Below, in pieces: positions 34,901-47,138 of a stretch of DNA of 64,000 nucleotides. Where the stretch lies: assembly GCA_027627225.1 (NCBI GenBank), contig JAPFQT010000167.1, positions 97,501 through 161,500 of the forward strand. Direction: 5' to 3'. The notes under the pieces are model-generated. The model searched no databases. It had not been told where the DNA came from and was given only the letters and a program-made list of their open reading frames with translations. The stretch's first letter is position 1. Every line of letters starts with the position of its first letter. A program made the position numbers and the translations under genes. The stretch is from Congeria kusceri. Lineage: Eukaryota; Mollusca; Bivalvia; Myida; Dreissenidae.

Positions 34901-36031
34901 GCAACAAAGGATGACATAATGTAAAAAAAAATGCACTGTTTATAAAATGGAAATGACCATTAAAACCGGTACATGTATTTGCTTTTAAAGACTAAGTTCT
35001 TAATCTGAAATAAACACACCACCAACATATGTGCACATCAGACGTTAGTGCTACAGTAGACAGACATTTGTATAGAAAATGATCACAGTACTTGTATAAT
35101 CAACTTTTTAAGAATAATTTCGGCTTTTATATGTATTTGTATAGAAAATTATATTTTTGGATGTTCTTGCATTTCCTCAAATTATATGTATTTTAAAACA
35201 GACATGCCTATCAATAAATACAATCAGTATTATGCAATTAATAAGCTTGTTACGGCTGCTTAAACTTCAAATTTGACAAAACTATTTTTACTATTTTAAT
35301 ATAATAGTCAACGTTTGTTTACAAAATTAATATATTATTTGTATAATAGCTATGTAGTTTTTATGGAAGCTAATGTGTTATTTAATTTCTCTTGTATACG
35401 TATTTAATTAGATAACTGAGCAGACTACTAGAATATTACCTAATATACAATTAAGAAGTGGATCCTGAACACATGTTATAATGACTTTGTTTACAACGCA
35501 TTTAGAAAAATCTGACAAAACTAATTGTTTATTATGAGATATGCAGTAACTCATGTGTACTTGAAAGTTTATACACAGATTATGAAAACTTGACATACTG
35601 TGAAGACAGATACAATACAAACATCAGTATTTATTTTCATCAACAATACATATATTCAGAATATAAAGTACTATGTTTGTAATTCTGTATATACATATAG
35701 ATCCACGAAAAAATGGAAACCATTATTCTTATACAGTACAACATAAACTGTATTATGATGCAGAGCTTTTTTTAAAGCAGGTGTTATCGCCGTTAATGGG
35801 TCATATTCCCAATGGCAAAAAAAATATTAATTTTTTTCACAAAACCAGTCCAAAAATTCCCAACTGATGGTTTGACTTTCAGATGATTGGAAATAAGAGG
35901 TGTAAATGTAGAAGTTGCAATAACCATTTTACTGATTTGAGTGTGTACAGAATATTCTATTTAATGTAGTTTTAACAATAAATTGTTCAAATTTTAGTAA
36001 TCAAACATTTTTACTTGTTTCCGAATTTCAG
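31998..36031. other. non-coding DNA with a higher-GC patch and a degraded repeat
   Basis: 32110-32990 is more GC-rich than its surroundings and open in several frames on both strands, with no recognised domain. 33990-34290 contains TTGACCTTGAACTTTG and TGTGACCTTGACCCTTAAACC with CCAAG-rich text, resembling old degraded dispersed repeats common in mollusc DNA. Otherwise nothing is seen. Confidence 0.35.
32135..32500 (+). CDS. unexplained open frame in a GC-richer patch
   Basis: 121 codons. Composition (many Arg, Cys, Ser and Thr) is unlike the AT-driven chance frames nearby, but frames on the other strand and downstream (32566-32874 plus; 32733-32981 minus) are open too. I recognise no motif. 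It may be a remnant of an unidentified element. Confidence 0.15.
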   Translation: MLPWMATDYLIASTGIAACHAASYMFRQRIVTEVDRIKHTSSPRLLLTAYSRTCIGTLSPVVVCVSRSSFRRMFIRYDTLLYGMATMTGDCVRLYSNKKDHTRFCNGFHTSCRRCFGFRHL

Positions 36032-36100
36032 GTGAAGTACTGCTCAAATTCCCAAGTCCATGGGTTAGACAAAGAGCCATGTATAATGTCTCTACAATAT
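36032..36100 (+). CDS. candidate 69-nt exon with weak donor
   Basis: Good acceptor TTGTTTCCGAATTTCAG. Phase 1 reading EVLLKFPSPWVRQRAMYNVS and then TI, with donor GTTAAG. The length obeys the phase 1-1 rule but the donor is poor. If it is not spliced the frame stops a few codons later, giving a possible alternative C-terminus. Confidence 0.28.
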
Positions 36101-36305
36101 GTTAAGTGTTGAAAATAATGCTTATAGACCATTTACTTTTTCAAGTTTTGAACATACATTTTTGGATAATTGCCTATGCCCAAAATTGTTGAATAATCTA
36201 TGTTCAATCATGTTTCTTTGTGCTAAACAGTATCATCACTTCCATGATATAACATGTTTTAGGATGCACAGACTGATATTATAGAACAGTTCAGCAATAG
36301 GGCGG

Positions 36306-36480
36306 GCCGGCTAGCTCAGTTGGTAGAGCTTTGGATTACAAATCCGAGGATCGCGGGTTCGATTCCAAGCCGGGCCACATAACTTGTGGATGGATTGGTC
36401 ATGAACATCTGCCATTCTCCGTCTATATCTGAATCAAGTAGGACAGTTGTCAGTTAACAGAGTGATAGGGGCGGGTAATC
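36306..36480 (+). mobile_element. tRNA-derived SINE, truncated
   Basis: 36306-36378 is tRNA-like: GGCCGGCTAGCTCAGTTGG with an A box and D-arm (GCTC/GAGC), an anticodon arm TTGGA-TTACAAA-TCCGA, a B box GGGTTCGATTCC, and an end in GGGCCA. The T-stem does not pair well and the anticodon would be ACA, so it is not a working tRNA. The following body (GGATTGGTCATGAACATCTG, CTGAATCAAGTAGGACAGTT, GTCAGTTA) has the form of a SINE central domain. There is no clear poly(A) or duplication. Confidence 0.7.
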
Positions 36481-37818
36481 GTGAATATTTGCACCATATG
36501 AATGTCAGTTTTCGATCTAGTCTGATCCGTTTTGTGTAGAAGCGTTCGTTAACCACCTGAAAAAATATATCAAACAATAACATTTTTGACTTAAGCTTTT
36601 ATGTCAATGTAATATTTTATTTTCATATTTTTTGATGTCGTGTTCAAACAAATATCCATAAATAATAATACTATTAATCAATTAGAAAAAATCTCTATTT
36701 CAAAACTTTACTAAAAATAATTATAGTGTTTACAACAATGTCATCATAATTAACGAAACTTTAACATCTTAGAGGTGTATCAACGTGTGAAAACTAAAAT
36801 ATTTATCATGAAACTGTAACATACCGAAATAAATTATTAATAATTATTGCCATATTTTTCATTCGAAATTTTAGATGATGAAGTTATCCAAAACACTACT
36901 CACTAACTTAAGTGTCCATTTACGCAATATACACGGTTGAAAGCACACATCATGAGAGTGTATTAAGGTCTATTTACCTCTATCCACTCAAATAAGTTGT
37001 GGTCTTCAAATAGACTCTTGGTTTATAAACTTGTATTCATAAACTTATATCGTTTTTTTGTTGTTGTCAGTACACGGATTTCTCGTTCATGCCTGACGCA
37101 TGAACGTAGTGACATGGGCGGGTGATCCAGAATATATTCGACATTGGGTGTTATTAAAATCTTTCGTCGGTTTGATTTTGATCTTTGGGCTTAGAACTCG
37201 CTTATCAATAGTAATCTTCTACTGCAAACCTATCTACCAAGAACATCGGTTTAATGGTTGAATAGTGATTGCCCGGTCAAATGAAAACCTAAAAGTAACT
37301 ATGTCTGCAGAAGCAAATATTTGGCAAATATAAACAAGCATAACATTTGATGGAGACTATTGACGGATACATCTCCTTTATGGACTGTGTTTTTAAATAA
37401 TTTCATTTATTTGTTTTTGTACAGACATAGCAAATTTCATATTTATATGTGTGCAGGTGTTGGAAAAATCAACCACTCTTAATTTTTGAAAACAATTACC
37501 AAGTCATTTTTGGTTTATATAGTTACTGTAATGATATATGTAATTTTGATACTTGTTAATAAATTGTCTAGGATGTTTTCATTTTAAAAAGACTCTGGTT
37601 TCATCAGCTGGAATGATTAAACCTCACAATTTTGAAGTAGGTATGAATGTCAGATGAATTTACATTAGTAGTTCATTTCTTGATACAATGTTTATACAAT
37701 TTGTATACTGCTATTTATTTAAATACACAACGACTGGTGACATTGGTATATACTGCAACATCATGATCAATATATGATAACAACATAATATACTGTATAC
37801 TTCTGATTCTGCTTACAG
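36481..37818. other. intron-like non-coding DNA
   Basis: AT-rich and without recognisable elements. Confidence 0.4.
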
Positions 37819-37845
37819 GTTATTTGGAGAGGCACTATTCATTTC
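37819..37845 (+). CDS. candidate 27-nt exon 8
   Basis: Acceptor GATTCTGCTTACAG, donor GTAAGT (both strong), phase 1-1, encoding (x)YLERHYSF. It resembles the exon 11 product (YRSSMPFS) in length and the leading Tyr. Confidence 0.42.
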
Positions 37846-38572
37846 GTAAGTAAATTAATGCAAAAATGCAGAACATGTTGATAAATGGTGAACATTACGT
37901 GATTATTTGCCAAAAAGAAATACTAACACATGTTTAATCTTCTTTCTATCAACACAATTTAAACTGGTTGTCGTGTCGATAATTAAGGGTACTTTACTTT
38001 ACATACGTAATTACATTAATGTATTTTAACAACAAAGTTTAGCATGTATGCGAACTACAATATTTTATGTTTACGATCATGCCTAGTTGCTATGTTGAGA
38101 TATGTTCATTTTGTAATACTGTAAAATAATCGTATTTTGAAGTGGCTTATTTTTGCTCATTCTGTAGAATCGGCCTTTTCGCGTGGTCTTAAATTCACAA
38201 AATCTTATTATATCTTTTTTTTGCAAATTGAAATTCATTTGAGTAAAATATAAACAAAATGTATCAGTAACGTATACAATAACATGTTGAATTTTCTGAA
38301 TGATACATATTCAGAACGCAATCATAAAATAAAATAATTATATACAGTATTGTCATGCTTTACTCCATAATGGTTGAAGGTAATGTCAATTGTGTTACTT
38401 CTTCCGGAATACAGTTATGATTTTTAAAAACATATTTCGTTAGGCATATGCGCTGGTCATGTGATCCACGTTCGGTGTATCGTTATTCCATGTTGTAGAA
38501 ACATAAAAAAAATAGCTGTAATTACTTGTGTGAGTCACGTTTTCTTGTATTTCATTATATATATTTTTGTAG

Positions 38573-38629
38573 GATTTATTCGTGAAGGTGATGTGAGAAA
38601 AAGTGTCATGCATTTTGAACATTTCGAAG
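38573..38629 (+). CDS. candidate 57-nt exon 9
   Basis: Acceptor TATATATTTTTGTAG, donor GTAAAT, phase 1-1, encoding FIREGDVRKSVMHFEHFE. Charged, no recognised motif. Its final G joins exon 10 to give ESAQGN. Confidence 0.48.
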
Positions 38630-39061
38630 GTAAATTATGTAGTAGTAATAGTGAAAATGTAACATAATATGCTGTTGGTATTGTTGTTTCTGTTGTTGTG
38701 GTATTTGTTGTTGTTAAAGAGGTACTAGCAATGGTCCGTTTAGCGATAAAGTAGTAAGAATGAAATATCTTACTGCTTGTAATGGATGTTCTAGTAACAG
38801 AAGTAATTGTAATAACAGTCGAGGTTGATAAGGAGCTGCACAATCAATGAAAGAGAATGCGCTAGAGATACAACGATTAGCTCGATACATCGATACATCG
38901 ATGGTTAATGGCCCGATTCGAGTGTCGATACTTTACCACTCTTGTGTATATCTATAGATGATTTGTCATAAAACGTATGACGTTTGCGTATAAAAAATCA
39001 TTTGAAAAGACATGAGTATTGTTATACTGAACTAGTTGGGAAACATTATCACCAATTGTTC

Positions 39062-39080
39062 TGTTTTTTTTTTTTTTTTT
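39062..39080. repeat. poly-T tract
   Basis: A run of about 18 T followed by ATATATCAGGCAC, in intron-like DNA. Confidence 0.7.
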
Positions 39081-39834
39081 ATATATCAGGCACATACACA
39101 CATGTACGTTGACCTAAGCAAATACAATGGCATTAATAATAACCAAAAATAAGTCACCACTGTGTTGCTTGGTGCAACTCATGAATACTAATAAAGAGAA
39201 GAAAATGAATCAAATCGAAATATTTAACTAAAAGATGGTTGAAATCGATTTGAATCGAATGGCTAAATTGTTGCTGCTTTAGAACACACACAAATACTCA
39301 TAAACCTAATAGACACTTATGACGACTCACAATATAATTTACCAAACACAAATGTAATTAATGACACAACTCAAATATCGCGGGGACACGAGGATGTAGG
39401 CAACACCAGGCGAAGTGTAGAGTGAGCTTTTATTTGTTGGTATGTGTATTGTTTATATGATGATGAAGATGCAATGAAAAGTACACAGGTTTGGTGTTTT
39501 GATAAATTGTATTGGTCCAGTTAGTTGGAACTTTCACTGCAGTATTTTCTATCCTGGCAAATATTTATATTTGTAAAACTGACTTGAATAATCCTAAACA
39601 AAATGTACCCGTTATGGAATGTACAATCTATATTTATATAGTTGAACGTTTGTGTTGATGCCTCTATGCATACGTGTCCTACAAAGTAACATATTTCCCA
39701 TTGGTGACTTGAAATAACAACGGTATTTATTTTTAACTGTTTGAATACTTACTTATGAAGTCGTATATTTTGGTGATTCTAGAGACAGGTTGATTTGTTT
39801 GTTTAACATTCAGCTCGATATCATTTACTTTCAG

Positions 39835-39852
39835 AATCAGCGCAGGGGAACA
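39835..39852 (+). CDS. candidate 18-nt exon 10
   Basis: Acceptor ATTTACTTTCAG, donor GTGAGT, phase 1-1, encoding (E)SAQGN. Very short, but both splice sites are strong and the phase agrees. Confidence 0.4.
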
Positions 39853-40060
39853 GTGAGTAACATTTCTTGTATATTTTAAAATTTTCATACAGCGTTTTTT
39901 TCTTATTGTATCAAAATTGAATAATAGAGGTTGACTTGATAGTAGTATTATTTATTTGAAATGAACGAATGAGATATTAGAATTACGAATGCTAATAAAC
40001 ATAAGTCACATTGATGCATCGTCATTTTGTCAAACAGTGTGCGTATAATTTTGCTTCCAG

Positions 40061-40087
40061 ATTACCGTTCGTCCATGCCTTTTTCAT
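40061..40087 (+). CDS. candidate 27-nt exon 11
   Basis: Acceptor TTTTGCTTCCAG, donor GTAAGT, phase 1-1. Joined to exon 10 it reads NYRSSMPFS, then Tyr at the junction with exon 12. Strong sites on both sides. Confidence 0.45.
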
Positions 40088-40562
40088 GTAAGTACTATTA
40101 ACAAATATGAGTTCCAATGCTATCCAATTGATCGCGTTGTTGCCGAAGATAAGTATCTGATATTGAACATACTTATATTAAACATTTACCAGTATTGTAC
40201 AGACATAATTACATTGCTTTATCAAAAATGGCAAGTGAATATAACCTTGTCAAAGGAGCGTACTTGAAGGTAACAGCGGTATGGCATGGCGTTCCAGTAA
40301 AATCGGATTGCTATATTTGGACTGGAAATTATTCATCAAAGAGACACAGTTTTTGATCTGAACAATAAAGGATGAACGTTATAAAGCAAAACTAGTTTCA
40401 AAACTTGAAATACTGGTTTTAGATTGAAAAATGCAGTGATTAATATAAACATTTATTGTCTAACGAAATGCGCTTGCCATAAGACCATTTGTAATGTCGT
40501 GTCATTGTTTTGTACAATACATAATATTACGTTAGACATACTAGATACCGATGTTATGACAA

Positions 40563-40856
40563 GTGTTTCATAAGTATTATCGTCGCCATTATCTGGTGCA
40601 TGATTATGGTTTAATGCTTTCTATAGTCCGTTACATTCAACCTAATAAAGTGAGAGATCAAGTCTGGAGGATTGAAAAACGCAAAGGTAAATCACTTTAC
40701 TGTAATAATACTTTAGAAAGTTTAACGGCTCGATTTCGAAAGCTTTCTACCATCATGCCAACGTCTATGTGGCCAAAACCGTATCACGTGATGTTTATTG
40801 AAATGATTGACTTGTCGAAAAAACACTATCTGATCAAATTTTGCAATCGTTTCTAA
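40563..40856 (+). CDS. isolated 97-codon open frame
   Basis: Begins MFHKYYRRHYLVHDYG and contains KSLYCNNTLESLTARFRK and MPTSMWPKPYHVMF. Composition is protein-like, but no family is recognised, and the frame lies inside an intron of the proposed gene without splice context. It could be a relic of a mobile element. Confidence 0.2.
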   Translation: MFHKYYRRHYLVHDYGLMLSIVRYIQPNKVRDQVWRIEKRKGKSLYCNNTLESLTARFRKLSTIMPTSMWPKPYHVMFIEMIDLSKKHYLIKFCNRF

Positions 40857-41393
40857 TTATCTGTAGTTTTATAACTTTTTCTGAAATGAGTTCTTGGTTG
40901 TGGCACTGGTTAATTGTATCCGCTCCAAACTTGAAACGCACGCTGCACTTACAATAGCTTTCTGCATGTACATATTGATCATAATATCTTGATCGCCTCA
41001 GTCATTTCGTAGACATTTTTTCTTATATGTATTTCAGTCATAATAGTAACAAACAATATATGTAGACACATGAGGTCCATTGAATCAATGAACGCAGTTT
41101 ATGAAAAGTGTAAATAAAAGCCAATACAGTAACACTACCAAAATATCAAATAGCACATTCATTTGTATACCTTAACACAACATCAATCTCAATTTTATAT
41201 ACGAAGTCGCAATTCTTTGTCAAAAGGATCGTGGAATGGCTGGTATATCATGCATTTCTGAATTTTACATATTGTAAATTGAGGTCGCATTTTATTAAAA
41301 ACCTACTGGAAGAGTCACGTTTAATGGGTAAAGTCTTACATATGATACAAATGTTTCCAGTGTAATAAAATATCATTGTTGAGCCTTGTTAGA

Positions 41394-41519
41394 CCGTATA
41401 CAGCTTACGTGTAAGATGTATACGTTGACTATAAAACGGTATACAGCTTATATCGAATACAGTTCACCGTAAGCTGTATACGACGTCAGGATGCTGCATA
41501 TTGCCGTATATAGCTTATG
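41394..41519. repeat. cluster of CGTATACAGCTTA motifs, direct and inverted
   Basis: Copies at 41394 (CCGTATACAGCTTACGT), 41437 (CGGTATACAGCTTATA), inverted at 41465 (CACCGTAAGCTGTATACGA) and 41503 (GCCGTATATAGCTTATG), just upstream of the 6-kb duplication. Confidence 0.7.
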
Positions 41520-41524
41520 TCTAA

Positions 41525-41745
41525 AAGATGACGATGATCATCATCATAATCATCATTATCGTCAACGTCGTCAGCAACAACAACATCATCATCATCAGCA
41601 GCAGCGGCGTCAGCGTCGTCATCAACACCGCATTGCGAATGCATGTTTGTAGTTGCGTGGTTGTTATTGCTGCTGCTGTAAAAAAGTATTATGTCTGTCT
41701 GTCTACCTGTCCTTCCGTCCGTCCGTCCGTCCGTTCATTCTTCCT
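41525..41745. repeat. CAT/CAG and GTCC microsatellites (unit 1)
   Basis: CATCATCATCAGCAGCAGCGGC-type text followed by GTCTGTCTACCTGTCC and (CGTC)n. The paralogous tract at 48135-48340 differs in copy numbers. Confidence 0.8.
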
Positions 41746-42914
41746 TCAATCGCAATAACGAAATTCGAAATATGATAGGGGTCATTATCTACCGTGGATG
41801 AGGGTGAGCTGTTAGTATCCTATTTTTCCGGCGTCCGGCGTGCGTCCTTCCGTTAGGCCACAATTACGCAAATGACATCTCCTCCCAAACTACTGAGCAA
41901 AAACAAAGACATTTCACAGAAATTATATTTGGGTGGTAATTTCCTGAAGTTGCTAAAATAATGTCATTCCATTTTAACTCATGGTTTCATGTCAACAGAA
42001 AGGAAAACCTTAATAATGCTTTTTATCGGGCATCCCTCGTCTGATTTAAAAATAATTTGCAACAAATGTTCCTAGAGCAACCCTCTATATGAAATATAAA
42101 ATGAATTGCAATCTGTGAAAAAAACATATCTTGCTGGGGGACGGGGCTTATTTTCCTTTTATGTCCATGTGTGAAACTTTAAAAAATCTTCCTATCAATT
42201 TCATCTCCAAAAAGAAAAAGTATGTTTCACAAATGTTCATTGTGAAAATATAGGGATCAGTAAAAAAAACATGACTGCACAGGGGCCGGGCTTATTTTCT
42301 TCATGTTTGTTTAACGGTTATGCTTTACTGATCAATTAAACAGCGTTGCGTAGGGTAAACGACGTGAACGTTACGTAACGTTTGGGTGCTGAACACCGTA
42401 CGTCACGTCATTGTATTGAACGCTACATATAATAAATTATTTGCTAGTTAATTTGGAGTCGGCACCTTTTGTCGATCCGTATTATTTATTGTTTTAGATC
42501 GGGAACCAGTGTGAAAGTGTGACACAGTTTTACGCATTGAATTAACAATTTTATTTCACTGATATTTCCCTATAAATCAAGCTAATGCGTAAAATGATCT
42601 ATAATATAACACGTGTCAACATAATAGTCAAATTGACATAAATAGGACAAATGATAGAAACAAATTAATCAACTACATTGTTCTTTGATCTTTAGTCTAT
42701 TATTATCTGTGAAGCACTAACAACTGAATCCGTTAGTTCATGCGCGTTTACTACATTTGGTTAACATAGTGCACGCTGCTAGTTTTCGCCTGAGTGTATT
42801 TGACAAACACAGTTTGATAAATAGCTATTTTTGATTTTAAATCGAAAAGAATTGAATACTAATTAATGAACATAAATTAATCGCCTAGTCGCAGTGATTA
42901 CATATTTATTTCAG

Positions 42915-42953
42915 ATGACCATGACTTTAATCCAAGGCTATTAGGACCACGAC
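42915..42953 (+). CDS. candidate 39-nt exon 12, unit 1
   Basis: Acceptor ATATTTATTTCAG, donor GTATGT, phase 1-1, encoding (Y)DHDFNPRLLGPR after exon 11. Its counterpart at 49494 is 45 nt (two codons longer), also phase 1-1 and open. The indel of six bases keeps the frame. Confidence 0.5.
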
Positions 42954-43881
42954 GTATGTATTCTAGTATTTGCGTTTCATTCAGTTGTATATGCAAATGC
43001 ACATCACTTTTAAAGTTAAATTCGTTGGATAAAATGCCGTGGTGTGAACCCCAGGTTTATTCAACATGTAGGTTTCCACAACGTTTATTTTGAGAAACAG
43101 GACTACCTTTATTTCACGCGCTTATAGCACTCAACGCAAGTTGCGTTTACTATAGGGTGAATTATGAACAATGTGTTCTTATTTGAATGTTTAAAATGAA
43201 GTAAAACAAAAATACATATTTAAATATAAGTGTTGTTTTCATGATGCAGCTCAAATTACATAAATTTAGATAAATGTACATTTACTTACCAATAGTATTT
43301 ATTTGTCAATAATAAATTCCTGATTATACAATACTAAAAATCACAAGATGTCATCTAGTTTAATCACAGTATCGACTGACTCCCAGCTCCAGTCTCAAAT
43401 TCGGTGGCTTCTGACCTTGCTTTAGAATATAGATTTCAGTTAACGATACAAGACATTTTCAGCAGCCGCACGCGCAGCAACATTCTTTTTCACGGTCTAA
43501 CAACACTTCCTCTTCAATGATGCCGTAACGTTTAATATTTAGAAATTAAACATAATATGATGAAATTGAATTCGGTGTTTGTCGGATAAGTCAAACACGA
43601 ACAAAAGAAGGTCCATGAGATAAACATGTTGTTAAAAAACTAAGACATATGTGGACAATTATTAATAAAATATTACTGATATAAATATAGGGAAATAAAG
43701 TTTGGTCGGCAGTTGTTTGCAAAGTCCGATCTACCTTGACTTATGTATACAATTCGTTTAAATGTAGTTTTTTTAAGAAATCTTGCTCCGATTACCAATT
43801 TACATTAATGTATATAGATATATATGTGTGTATATATATAGTACTCGTATATTTAATATATTTTGTTCAAATGTTTTTCAG

Positions 43882-43902
43882 CATACAACCGGTCGGAAAG
43901 CG
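43882..43902 (+). CDS. candidate 21-nt exon 13, copy 1
   Basis: Acceptor AATGTTTTTCAG, donor GTAAGC, phase 1-1. With the preceding C it reads PYNRSES. Two more copies lie at 45596 and 50425. All three keep length, phase and splice sites while changing amino acids. Confidence 0.48.
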
Positions 43903-44441
43903 GTAAGCTCCATTACATTTCAATAGTAATATATGCATGTACTGTAAATGTATACCATTCTATACACTTAGAAATATGTACGAACACACAACTCTCGTAT
44001 GCGAGTCCCTTTGAAGCATGACTCGTGCACAGATCTTTCAAATGGTTCACACACAGGTTTCTGAAAAATACTTTTAGCCTTCAGCATTCGTTGAATTACC
44101 ATCATCGCGCATGAGTTGTTCATTCGGAGCACACTTCTTAGGCTGTAACGTTTGTTTCACCTCACCAAGTATCATGTTAAATATTTTACTTCACACTGAG
44201 AAACTATAAGACAACCACGGGGTATGGATGACGACATCGGATTGAATGCTATAAATAAATATGTACCATATTTCTGAGAATTTGCATTGTTCTGAGATAC
44301 ACAATAACTGTGATATTGGAACAGAAACTGGCGGGCGGAGCTTAATATGCAACCGTATCGTGCAATAAGTAGCGTGCAGCATAGAGAAATTTAATTTTAA
44401 TTTATTAGCCAGCTACATGCACATGCTTGAAAGTTATTTTA

Positions 44442-44790
44442 CTATATTGATGTGACATATTGGCAGTTTGTCATTTCCCAATTATCGCCCTGAACATGTT
44501 TATTAAACGACAGTCCGGCCTGTGCGGAACACATAGATACTACTAGGTCAATGTTCAATATATAGAAGTGTATCTTGCGAGGCTTAGAACACCAGAAGCG
44601 CGAGCCTTGGTGAACGATTCCAATGTTCGAACCGATCAAGATAATCTTTTCTATTTTTAACAATAATTCCAGTATTTGCATTTATCCCATCATTTCTTCC
44701 AAACGATATAAAAACAAATGTAAAAAACATTGTGGAATTCCTAAACTAGCAGTGCAACTAGTACAACAAAATTTACGACTTGTCATAAAG
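44442..44790. mobile_element. hairpin element (family M), copy 2
   Basis: The arms TTCAATATATAGAAGTGTATCTTG (44554-44577, shown in part) and CAAGATAATC-TTTTCTATTTTTAAC (44637-44661) fold back. The loop has GCGAGGCTTAGAACACC and a B-box-like GTTCGAACC. Flanks match 51330-51680. Confidence 0.6.
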
Positions 44791-44792
44791 AA

Positions 44793-46040
44793 GTAAGTTA
44801 TTTTGAGAAACAAGACTACTTTTTTTCGCGCTTATAGCACTCAACGCCAGTTGCGATTACTATAGGGTGAAATATGAAAAATGTGTTCTTATTTGAATGA
44901 TTAAAATGAAGTTAAAAAAATACCTATTAAAATATAAATGTTGTTTTCAAGATGCAGCTCAAATTACCTAAATTTAGATAAATGTACATTTACTTCCCAA
45001 CATTATTTATTTGTCAACTACAAATGTCGGATTAAACAATACAACAAATCACAAGATCTCATCTAGTTTAATCTCACTCTCGACTGACTCCCAGCTCCAG
45101 TCTCAAATTCGGTGGCTTATGACATTGCTTTAGAATACTGACTTCAGTTAACGGGACCAGACAACTGCAGAAGTCGCACGCGCAGCAACTTTTTTGTTCA
45201 CGGTCTAACAACACTTCCTCTTCAATGATGCCGCAACATTTAATATTTAGAAATTCAAAATAATATGATGTCAGTTAATCCGGTGTTTGTCGTATAAGTC
45301 AAACATGAACAAAAGAAGGTCAATGAGATAAACATGTTGTTTTGTTGTTAACAAACTAAGACATATTTGGACAAATATTAATAAAATCTTACTCATATAG
45401 ATATATGGAAACAAAGTTTGGTCTGCATGTGTTTATAACGTCCGATCTACGTTGACTTATGTATACAATTCGTTTAATTGTAGTTTAAAAAAAAAAGCTT
45501 GCACCGATTGCCAATCTCCATTAATGTGTATATATATATTTGTGTATGTAAATAGTACTCGTTCAATTAATATACTTTGTTCAACTGTTTTTCAGCTATC
45601 TACAGGTTGAACAGCGGTAAGCTCCATTACATATTATTAGTAATCTATGTATATACTGTAAATGTATATCATTCTATACAGTTAGAAATATGGACGAACA
45701 AACAACCCTCATATGCGAGTCCCGTTAAGGCACGACTCCTGCACAGATCTTGCAAATGGTACACACGCAGGTTTCTGAAAAATATTTTTAGCCTTCAATA
45801 TTAGTTGAATTACCATCATCGCGCATTGGTTATTTATTCGGAACACACTTCTTAGGCAGTAACATTTGTTTCACCTCGTTATGTATCATGCTAAAGATTT
45901 TACTTCACACTAAGAAACTATAAGACAACCAAGGGGTATGGATCACGACTTCGGATTAAATGCAATAAATAAATATGTACCATATTTCTGAGAATTTGCA
46001 TTGTTCTGAGATACTCAATAACTGTAATGTGTTATTATTA
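44793..46040. repeat. extra internal copy of the exon-13 segment
   Basis: A third copy of the 43095-44300 / 49675-50790 stretch (GCGCTTATAGCACTCAACGC onwards), joined abruptly after the family M element (TAAAGAAGTAAGTTATTTTGAG). It carries an additional 21-nt exon at 45596. Confidence 0.85.
45596..45616 (+). CDS. candidate 21-nt exon 13, copy 2
   Basis: Acceptor AACTGTTTTTCAG, donor GTAAGC, phase 1-1, encoding PIYRLNS with the preceding C. Confidence 0.42.
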
Positions 46041-46480
46041 AACTACACCATATAATCTAATTGTAACTTTCGCTATGAAAAGGACTTTCAAAGTCAACAA
46101 ATACACACTATTTAATGCGTAATGATCTTTACAATTTATAATCTATAAATAAATCAAAACACAATACATGACATTGACCTTTCTGCCGTTAAACAAATAA
46201 ATCAACACTAAAACGTAAAAAAGTACAATAATGAATGCAATTTTATTTTGATTTTTTTTGGAAAAGATGTTTGCGTATTTTAAACGCAATGTATGTAAAT
46301 TATCTTCAAATGACTGACCATAAAACATCGACAAAAGTAATCAAAGCGATGGATCGTGTTTCAGAATATAAAACGTAGTCCGTATCCGACGGGGTGTTCT
46401 TTCGTCAATGAAAGCGCTAAGATGGGATAAAATAATAAATCTGATGTTAACAGTGTAATTTGTTTTGTAGTAGTTTGTAC

Positions 46481-46533
46481 AATAATAATAATAATAATAA
46501 ATAATAATAATAATAATAATAATAATAATTATT

Positions 46534-46570
<37 letters not shown>

Positions 46571-46582
46571 CTATCATTATAT

Positions 46583-46655
<73 letters not shown>

Positions 46656-46680
46656 AATAATAATTATTATTATTATTAAT
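46481..46680. repeat. AAT/ATT self-complementary microsatellite (unit 1)
   Basis: (AAT)n followed by (ATT)n, which can fold into a long hairpin. The paralogous tract at 52168-52345 has additional (AGT)n, so the arrays changed after duplication. The poly-Ile frame across it is an artefact. Confidence 0.95.
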
Positions 46681-46757
46681 CGGAATTTAACTAAATGTTT
46701 ATTAATGAACTTTTATTAATTAAACTATTTATTTTATTTAATTATTTTATGTTTTAG

Positions 46758-46837
46758 ACATCGCGTTGTATGCATACATTATCTCATTATTTAAAAAGAT
46801 GATTGCCACCGATTTTCTTGTATTCCATCATCCAGTG
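46758..46837 (+). CDS. candidate exon 14, unit 1 (frame disturbed)
   Basis: Acceptor TTTTATGTTTTAG, donor GTACGT, 80 nt. Phase 1 reading IALYAYIISLFKKMIATDF... is open, but an 8-nt excess (CATTCCATCATCC versus TTTC in unit 2) makes it not divisible by three, unless a weak donor two bases upstream is used. The counterpart at 52434 is a clean 72 nt. Confidence 0.35.
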
Positions 46838-47138
46838 GTACGTTAATGTTATTCATGATTTGTATTTTATGTTCCATAAAGTTCAGTATCGTATATTACT
46901 AAACACATGTAAAGCTATATTATTGCAATATATTTTTTTCAGTTTATCGTAAACGTTCATTTTAAAAAGTTAAAAGATTACCGACGTTTTGTGATAATAG
47001 GTAACTGAAAATTCACTTAGCAGACTATATACACAACAGTACTATATAATACGCATAAACACTAAATAATCACTTCAGAGCTAAAATGTGACATTAGCAT
47101 ATGTGTAAAGAAGGCGGTTTACATATTTTGGCTATCAA

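Noticed and set aside
36306..36378. Functional tRNA gene
   Set aside because: The T-stem does not pair, the anticodon would be ACA, and a SINE body follows.
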